The notes beneath the pieces were generated by a model that saw only the letters and a list, made by a program, of their open reading frames with translations, was not told the origin of the DNA and made no database searches. From contig NW_001798959.1 of NCBI RefSeq assembly GCF_000165425.1, positions 78,033 to 142,032 of the forward strand: DNA of 64,000 nt. The letters run 5' to 3'. Below are positions 57,382 through 64,000 of the stretch, one piece after another; position 1 is the stretch's first letter, and the number at the start of each line of letters is the position of its first letter. The position numbers were made by a program, and so were the translations under genes. The DNA comes from Paramecium tetraurelia (Eukaryota > Ciliophora > Oligohymenophorea > Peniculida > Parameciidae).

Positions 57382-60300
57382 TCAAGGTTCTGGAGCCACT
57401 TATCCTAACTTCTTGATTGGCTTAAGTAAGACGGATTATTTTTTTTTTAATTTAAGACTATTTTTTAAGGTATTTAAACGACTATTCAATCGTTTCGAAG
57501 GATCCCTCTTAATTTTTTCTGTATTCTTTGAATTCCTCTTTTTGCTCATATATTTTGAAATAAAGAGAAATGGATAAAGCATGTACTTTTATAATTTATT
57601 AATGTATTGCGATTACCATACAAATGTATTTTTTTAAGCCAATTTGATAATCTCATTATAATTGAAATTCTTAAAGAAATAATCGTAAGTTGTCATCATT
57701 TCAAATTCAGACACATTTTGTTGATGAAATGACCAATAGATTGGTTCTATTTAAAGATAAGCTTTTTAAATAGTTTAATCATTTTCATTCAATTCTAATT
57801 CTCTTTATAATTGGTGATATAAATTAATGACATTCTCCATCATATTTTCATTGAATTCAGAAGCACTGAGCTAATTTTTTACCTCATGATTTTCATTACT
57901 ACTACTCCTACTATCATCACTAGAATTGCTTTCCTCATTTTCTTCATTTTCTTTAATAATGTCTACTTTAGGTATTATAAAATTCTTTGGACTTTTCCCT
58001 AAATTCGAAGGAATATTTAAATTAAAAACGGATTGCTTTCTGTTTTGCATTGCCTAATGAAGACTTTATTTAGTATCCTACAACTTAGAGTTAGAAGATG
58101 TCTGGTTTGGAGGATCACTGATAAGTCTTTTTGATTTCTGAACCGCAGCTTGAAATCCACCCTCATACTGAATCTTATTAGAGGGACTAGGATCTCCAGC
58201 CGAGCTAATAGAATCTTATTCATAAATCAATTAAACCTTTTATTATTATGAGATTAATTAGTGATTCTCAGATTAGAACACCTAAGCGAATTGTTAGATT
58301 AAATCTTTCTCTTATCTTGATCTACTGATGATTTGATCACTGTTGAATCGTTTTGTGAGATCTCTCTAATAGTATTTCCTATCTTGAACTTGTGGTAGTA
58401 AATATTTCTTTAATATTGCCTCTCTGTCTGGAATATATTGTATTTGAGGACATTTTGTCATAGAGTGTTTGAAACATAAGCAAGCAGGACAAAATACACC
58501 ATTTTCTAATTATGGAGGATTAAGACTTAAGGTCATAAGTTCTCGCATCTCACAAAACTTTTGGAAGTCTTCAGGATAATTTTTAATGGTTGTCATAAAA
58601 TCCAATTTGGATAAGATCAACAAACTGACATAACCATTCGATTTAAAGTAATCTTTATTAGTACTTTGAATGATAAAGTCTTAAACACAAAAAAACTGAC
58701 CTTATTTTATAGGAGCATTCATCTTGTATCTTTATTTTCTATCTAGATGTTGATAGAGTAGTACTCCTTGTTCTACATAACATAAATGTTGATAATCATC
58801 AAAGTCAATTGAGAAGGTGTTCTAAGGAAGAATGATTTTCCTTTTGATTGACTTGGATAAGGCATCCTTCAATTCATCACTGAAATGTTAAAGAAGTGCT
58901 GACTTTTATATAAAGATCTTATGAGCTTCTTTATCCAATTCTTCTTTCAATTCATCAGATAATTATTCAAGCAAAGTTTGTTCTATTTCCAAATCTACCT
59001 CATCATCTTCTTTCCATCTAAACGTTAAGTATTCTTTTACTCTATGATGTTATTATTTCAATTTCTTACTTGTGTTTCAAATTGAATGGAATCTTTCTTT
59101 GGTCCATGTACTTGTTTATAACTCTCATCTTTCTGTTTCTTTCCACCTGATTTTAAGTGATATCATTGATAATGCCTCCTATAAAATTTACACTATAAGA
59201 GAACCATAAACCTAAGAATCACATCATTATGATACATGCTCCCAATATAAAAACCATCGTTATTATCTTCTCTATTGAATTCTTGGGTACATTATCACCA
59301 TAACCTATTGTAAGCATTGTCACAACAGCGAAATACAATGCTTCTAAATATTGCAATTCCCAAGATTTCAGATCCAATCCGTTAAATTTAATCCAGGAAT
59401 CCTCAAGACTTAACTTACTAAACCAAAACCAAATGCAACTGAATAAATGAAGTATAAACAAGAGTGTAAGTATAAACTTAATCAAACCTATAATTCCTCT
59501 TAAGGGTCTTGTTAAATAGGATATCTAATCACTTTTTGCAAATGTTTCATGAATATACTTATACTATGCCAAAGTCAATAATAAAAATAAATTTAAATTG
59601 TTATCCATCTCTGGTATTATTATGAAGATTATTAATAGAAATGATGTCGAAAAATCTGTTAAGAATTCCTTTTTAAATTGATATACCAATAACTCCCATC
59701 TATTTTATATTGCTGCTCCATTTCTATAGGAAAGTGTATTTATTCTAATCAAGAAATCAATCTACAATACCAATAAAATCATTGCAGTAAGAACAATGAA
59801 GTCAGTAAATAAAATGCATGGTTAAAATGCTATTTCCAGAGGTATGAGGATGACTAAGAGAATTCTAAAAAATGAAGCAAAGAAGTCCCAGATCATTTTT
59901 AAACGAGACTCAGGTTGAATGATTGGAATTTTATTAACCATTACAGTAATAAAGTTCAGAAATGACTTCTTGATCTTTCTGATCTACTCTTTGATTTCCT
60001 CCTAAGTACTCAAATCTGTGATGACTGTTTCTTTTCTCAATAATGTTTTCATCTTACCCAAAGTAAACCCTTGTCTTTTGCATTCACTTTGATGATTGAA
60101 TAGGTTTTGCCTACCTATAGAATATAAAATACATGTCTGCTGCCTTATCTTCTATAAGATTGAAATGAATCTCGTTCATGCTAAGTAGTTTTTTCCTGCT
60201 CTGAGAAATCTTCTCTATAAATCTCCTAATGTAAAAACTGCACATAAGACTTGTTCCAGCATTAGGTATACTACCTCTTCTTTCGTGTTGGTTGAGATAT

Positions 60301-60548
60301 TTAAGACCGAATATATCAGAGCTTTGTGCTTAGGTCAGAATAAAGTTTTCATCGTACGGAGTCTCTGATATTTTATGCAGACATTCAGCTTCAATTGTTT
60401 TCTGACTTAAGGTTCTACTAATCTGCGGTATTGTTAGAGCTGGCTCTTTTCTGTATTCTCTCAAGCAATGCTCGAGGTATTATTATTCGAAATCTTCATT
60501 TTGCATAGCTCTTAATTCAACATCTTAATCAAATTCGATGTTAAACAT
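57382..60548 (-). CDS. Voltage-gated K+ channel with diverged CNBD (copy C)
   Basis: 1028 residues after removing three introns (28, 24 and 28 nt). Core: S1 (MIWDFFASFFRILLVILIPL), S2-S4 (S4 region weakly charged), S5 (FILTLLFILHLFSCIWFWF), and pore EALYFAVVTMLTIGYGDNVP with the GYG filter near residue 403. S6 and a C-linker follow. The CNBD is only vaguely recognisable (LPQNTFSIDFDDYQHLCYVEQGVLLYQ), after which comes an unusual Cys cluster, VFCPACLCFKHSMTKCP. The C-terminal 300 residues are polar and end in a strongly basic tail. It is a member of the same superfamily as copies A and B but not a recent duplicate. The last 55 codons could alternatively be a separate small basic protein. Confidence 0.85.
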
Positions 60549-61256
60549 ATTTTAAATATATTATATTCACCCAATATAATTAATAATTTAATGAATTTAG
60601 TCTTTGTTATAATCAAATCTTATGCAAGATTGTTAATAAATAATGATCTCTCCAGATATTCATTATCATGAGAATAGATAAACTTATATACATAAAAAAT
60701 ATACACATAATATAATATAATTTTATCAAAAATAATAATAATTAAAAATAGATTTCTTATTTACAAGTTACAATTCCTTTTCATTCTAATAAACTAATCC
60801 TTAATCTTTGCTATTACTAGTTAAATTTAAATTTATTTAAATTAATTTATCAAAGAAGAATAAATTTAATAATGCAATTGTAGATACTTTAGTTACATTT
60901 AATGATGTATTTAGTCCAGTTCTTCTTTTCAATATAATTATACTATAGTTATATGATAAGAATGGAAAATATTGAGGGTTAATATTAGATTTCCATATTC
61001 TTCCATAATGGAACTCTAAATCTATAGCTTTAGCTGTGATGAAAATTTAATTGATTGTAATGATAATTAAAATATTATAAATAAAACTCTTATCATAAAA
61101 TTGAATTAACAAAATTGAATTAACAAAGATGACATATCTGCACTTATTAGGAGACAACATTTTAATGAAATAAGAGACTCTCTTTGATCTTCTTAAATCA
61201 AAAGTGATGTCTTGAATTATATATTAATAATTAAGAAATTAATATATTAAAATATT
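60549..61256. other. Intergenic, divergent promoters, no gene seen
   Basis: AT-rich spacer between the divergent channel and the next gene. Short open frames near 60870-61030 on both strands are not convincing. Confidence 0.5.
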
Positions 61257-62963
61257 ATGAAACTCTCATTGTCAACTGAGTGGTTATTCTTTCATCTTTG
61301 GAAAAAGAACCCTGATACTAATTCTAGCTGTCCAGGGGTATTTGTGGCAGATACGATTATCTACAGATGGGCACAACCTTACTTCTGGTACTTTACAGCT
61401 AAAGATGGTTAAATATTAAGAAAAACAAAAGAACGCATATTTGTGGAGCAGATTGAGGAAATATTCCAAAAAAGTGGCGACATTTCAGCTTTATATTTAT
61501 AAAGCTAACAAAATAAAATAATATTTGAATACTTTGAGAAAAGTGAGTTTGTGCAATTTCTCCATTAAAGGGAGAAAGCCTTAAATGCATTACTTCAAAA
61601 GTTCGTTGAACCAAAATCTTCTAGAAACTCAATGATAAAGGTGTCCTGGAGTCCTCAATTTTGTTTATTATCCAGGAAAACAAATAATAATGATCTTAAA
61701 AATAATAAAATTCCTATTGAAGATAGATTAGTTACATTCGAAGGTCCAGAACATTTATCCACTACTGACTCTATAGCTTCACCAATATTATCATCCGATA
61801 TCGAACAAATTTGTCTAAATATAGTCAAACATATTTAAGATGTATCTGGAGGCAATATTCAGATATCCAGAATGGTTCTATTTTTTAAAATAGATGAAAA
61901 AAATAGATTATGGCTACTCTTTAGTAGTGGAGTCAAAGTTAGATAAAAAGTATAGATACTAGTTAATATAATAGTTTATCAATGAAGAAACCATATCAGA
62001 TTTTCCTAAATAAAAGGAGAGAATCTAATCTCCAATTATGCTATTATAAACTTAATTGAAAATTGGATAGACTTCAAAATTCTCAGTTGATACTCAAGGA
62101 TTTGTAAAACAAACTGGTAGCAGTTGCAATAATTGCTCACTGCAAGGAGAAATGTATGAACTAACAGTCTAATAATACATAGCATCTTATGATTAGGGAA
62201 TATTTGATGAAGAAACACTAATAATAAGATAAAAAGTATCAAAAAATCCAGTAAAGAAATCAGATAATGAGGAAGATTATTATGTTGAAGGTTCATTAAA
62301 TATTCCAGGTCTTCTGTTAAAAATATGGGGTAAGATGGATATAGAAAAGTATAAGCATTTAAGGAACAATATGAGTTTCATGAATCTAAAATTATAACTA
62401 TGCTTAGATTGCTACTTAAAATTTACCAGAATGTAATTCATTATTTCATAATTAGTCATGTTGAATCAAAAAGTGAAAGAGAAGCTAAATAAACAGTTGT
62501 ATCCATACCTCCATTATGGTAGCCTTCCAAAACGAAAATCTAAAACAATTAAGAGACTTTAACATTGGTTTCATCCACAAAGTAAAATAAAATATATCAG
62601 ACTCCTGCAAAATAAGTGCAATTACCTTCACATTCACAACAAAAATAGTAATCTTAGTAATAATCACAATAATAATAATCATAATTGACTCAATAACAGT
62701 AACCTCAATCACCGATTGTGATTCCAAAATTGAGTCTGCCCTCAAAAGACATAAGTGAACGAGTGATAGCCACAACCCATCACACAGACAGACAAAGTAA
62801 TTTCCCATCAAAAAGGGTTGCAAAGATATACAATAATCTATAAGGTGTTAGTCTGCCACATTCTTAATCATCTTTAAACACAACAAGATCTACCATGTAC
62901 ATTTATTATTTTAATCTTTTTTTAGTACTCATTCATAACGCCTTGTCAGTATTTAATAATTGA
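61257..62963 (+). CDS. Gln-rich hypothetical protein
   Basis: 552 residues after removing introns of 25 nt (near 61951) and 23 nt (near 62431). The first 60 residues are compact and aromatic (STEWLFFHLWKKNPDT; YRWAQPYFWYF). The middle has a repeated two-Cys motif (SSCNNCSLQGE) and two similar segments around DCYLKF. The C-terminal 150 residues carry a poly-Gln/Ser tract (QQKQQSQQQSQQQQSQ) made largely of TAA/TAG codons. I recognise no domain. The acidic and Gln-rich tail would suit a regulatory or structural protein. The end uses the first in-frame TGA, but an earlier end through an unseen intron is possible. Confidence 0.65.
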
Positions 62964-63046
62964 AAGAAATTTTGCAAACAGAATAACTTTGATTATCATT
63001 ATGTTAATGATATTTTAAGTGTAAAACTTATTAATAAAATTAAACA

Positions 63047-64000
63047 TCATATCTCTGAAAATAAAATGTTAAATGTTTTCTTATCCCAGGTATTCTATTT
63101 TTATTCAAAATATTCTCCAGGTCCAGGAAGATTATTTTTCTTTTGTTTGTATTGGAATCTTTTTTCCTATTAAATTAATTAAATCTATACTTACTTAACA
63201 ATTGAAAGGTGGATGTTCTTTCTTCTTTTTTTGAAATAATTCAGAAGCATTATGTTTCAATTAGGTCTCCTCTTCTTCATTTTCCTCATCTATATCTTTT
63301 TTCGGTTTCTCCTAAAATCTTTGTAAGGAAGAACCAAAACCTGGCTTATTGATGATAAGATCCTTATCTTCTTCTTTTTCTATCTTAGTTGAATTTTCTA
63401 TTGTATAATTCTTCACATCATATGATCCAGGAGCAGGTAAATTAGCTTTACCACCAATAATACTTCGTTTGGTTTAAGATTTGAAAACGCAAGCAGCACT
63501 CTTTGCAGGATCTTTAAAATTAGGTTCATAAGTTCCAGGTCCAGGTTATTCATTTTCAGGATTATCAAATCTTGGTTGATTTGATCCAAACTTTCCAACA
63601 GGTGCTCGTTCTAATTTCTTGATTAATTTATCTTCTAGCTTCTATAGAATGCATTTATTACAGTAATTTTAGGATTATAACTCTGAGGTCCTGGCTTTTT
63701 CTCAATTGGTCTACTTTCAAATCTTGTATTGGAGGATAAAAATGGAGTATTTTTCATAGCCATATTATTCTTTATCAGATTTGTTTCTATTCTATAATCA
63801 CCCGGCCCCATCTAAATCTATCTTTACTATTCATTAAATCTCTTCTATTTTGAACCAAAGCCACTTTAAGTCTTTGCCATTGATTAGGAGAATGTAGAAG
63901 CAGTGGAAAATGTTGTTTAATTTCCTAAATAAAATCCTGGTCCTGGAGTAGCATTCTAAATTTAAGTAATAGTTTTTACATCATAAAATTCAACATCTTC
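63047..64000 (-). CDS. STPGR (sperm-tail PG-rich repeat) protein, 5' truncated
   Basis: About 300 residues are visible, starting beyond the window edge. The introns are 20 nt (gtaataaatgcattctatag) and 28 nt. Repeated PG-x-G-x-Y motifs are seen: ATPGPGFYLG, MGPGDYRIE, KPGPQSYNPK, QPGPGTYEPN, APGSYDVKN and LPGPGEYFE. These are the STPGR/SHIPPO repeats of ODF3 and CIMAP proteins, which bind inside the lumen of axonemal doublet microtubules. A Glu-rich linker lies near residue 235 from the visible start. The first exon and true start are missing. It likely belongs to the cilium, together with TTLL, NEK and ataxin-10 genes nearby. Confidence 0.85.

Overview
The window is ciliate macronuclear DNA, almost certainly Paramecium. 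It is AT-rich and gene-dense. Long reading frames appear only when TAA and TAG are read as glutamine and TGA is the only stop. About 120 introns could be placed, nearly all GT...AG and 18-38 nt long. Splicing them out gives exact, divisible reading frames for almost every gene. A trichocyst matrix protein gene (31357-32569) supports Paramecium specifically. Genes were assembled by hand from reading frames; names rest on motifs recognised by eye, not on searches.

Layout. 1-7.5 kb, minus strand: an Asn-rich unknown, a multi-pass membrane protein with a histidine-kinase-like tail, an EGF-like surface protein, and a cyclin. 8.4-14.9 kb: adenylosuccinate lyase (bacterial PurB type), cytochrome b5 reductase, and two coiled-coil proteins. 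15.2-19.7 kb: a divergent kinase, a RING protein, and a MAP kinase with a TDY activation loop. 20-24.7 kb, plus strand: a possible relic ORF, U2SURP/SR140 (spliceosome), RRP45 (exosome), and a four-helix membrane protein. 24.8-30.7 kb: mitochondrial FAD glycerol-3-phosphate dehydrogenase, selenoprotein T with an in-frame Sec-TGA and a SECIS hairpin, an Na/Ca exchanger, and an acylated IQ-MORN protein. 31.4-34.7 kb: a trichocyst matrix protein, a doubtful antisense ORF, and a membrane-anchored bZIP factor. 34.7-40.4 kb: two CNBD potassium channels in tandem. 41-45.9 kb: a conserved unknown, a membrane protein, a coiled-coil protein, ribosomal protein eS12, and an Enhancer-of-polycomb homologue. 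46.7-51.9 kb: an EF-hand protein, two tandem paralogues of unknown function, and 3-hydroxyisobutyryl-CoA hydrolase. 52-57.3 kb: a tubulin-ligase-like enzyme, an ataxin-10-domain protein, a NEK kinase, and tRNA-Gln(UUG). 57.4-64 kb: a third K+ channel, an unknown Gln-rich protein, and an STPGR axonemal protein cut by the window edge.

The genes form no operon. Several themes fit ciliate cell biology: membrane excitability and Ca2+ (three K+ channels, the exchanger, the EF-hand and MORN/IQ proteins), cilia and microtubules (TTLL, NEK, STPGR), regulated secretion (trichocyst protein), and RNA metabolism. The most striking item is selenoprotein T, where the only stop codon of this code is also read as selenocysteine.
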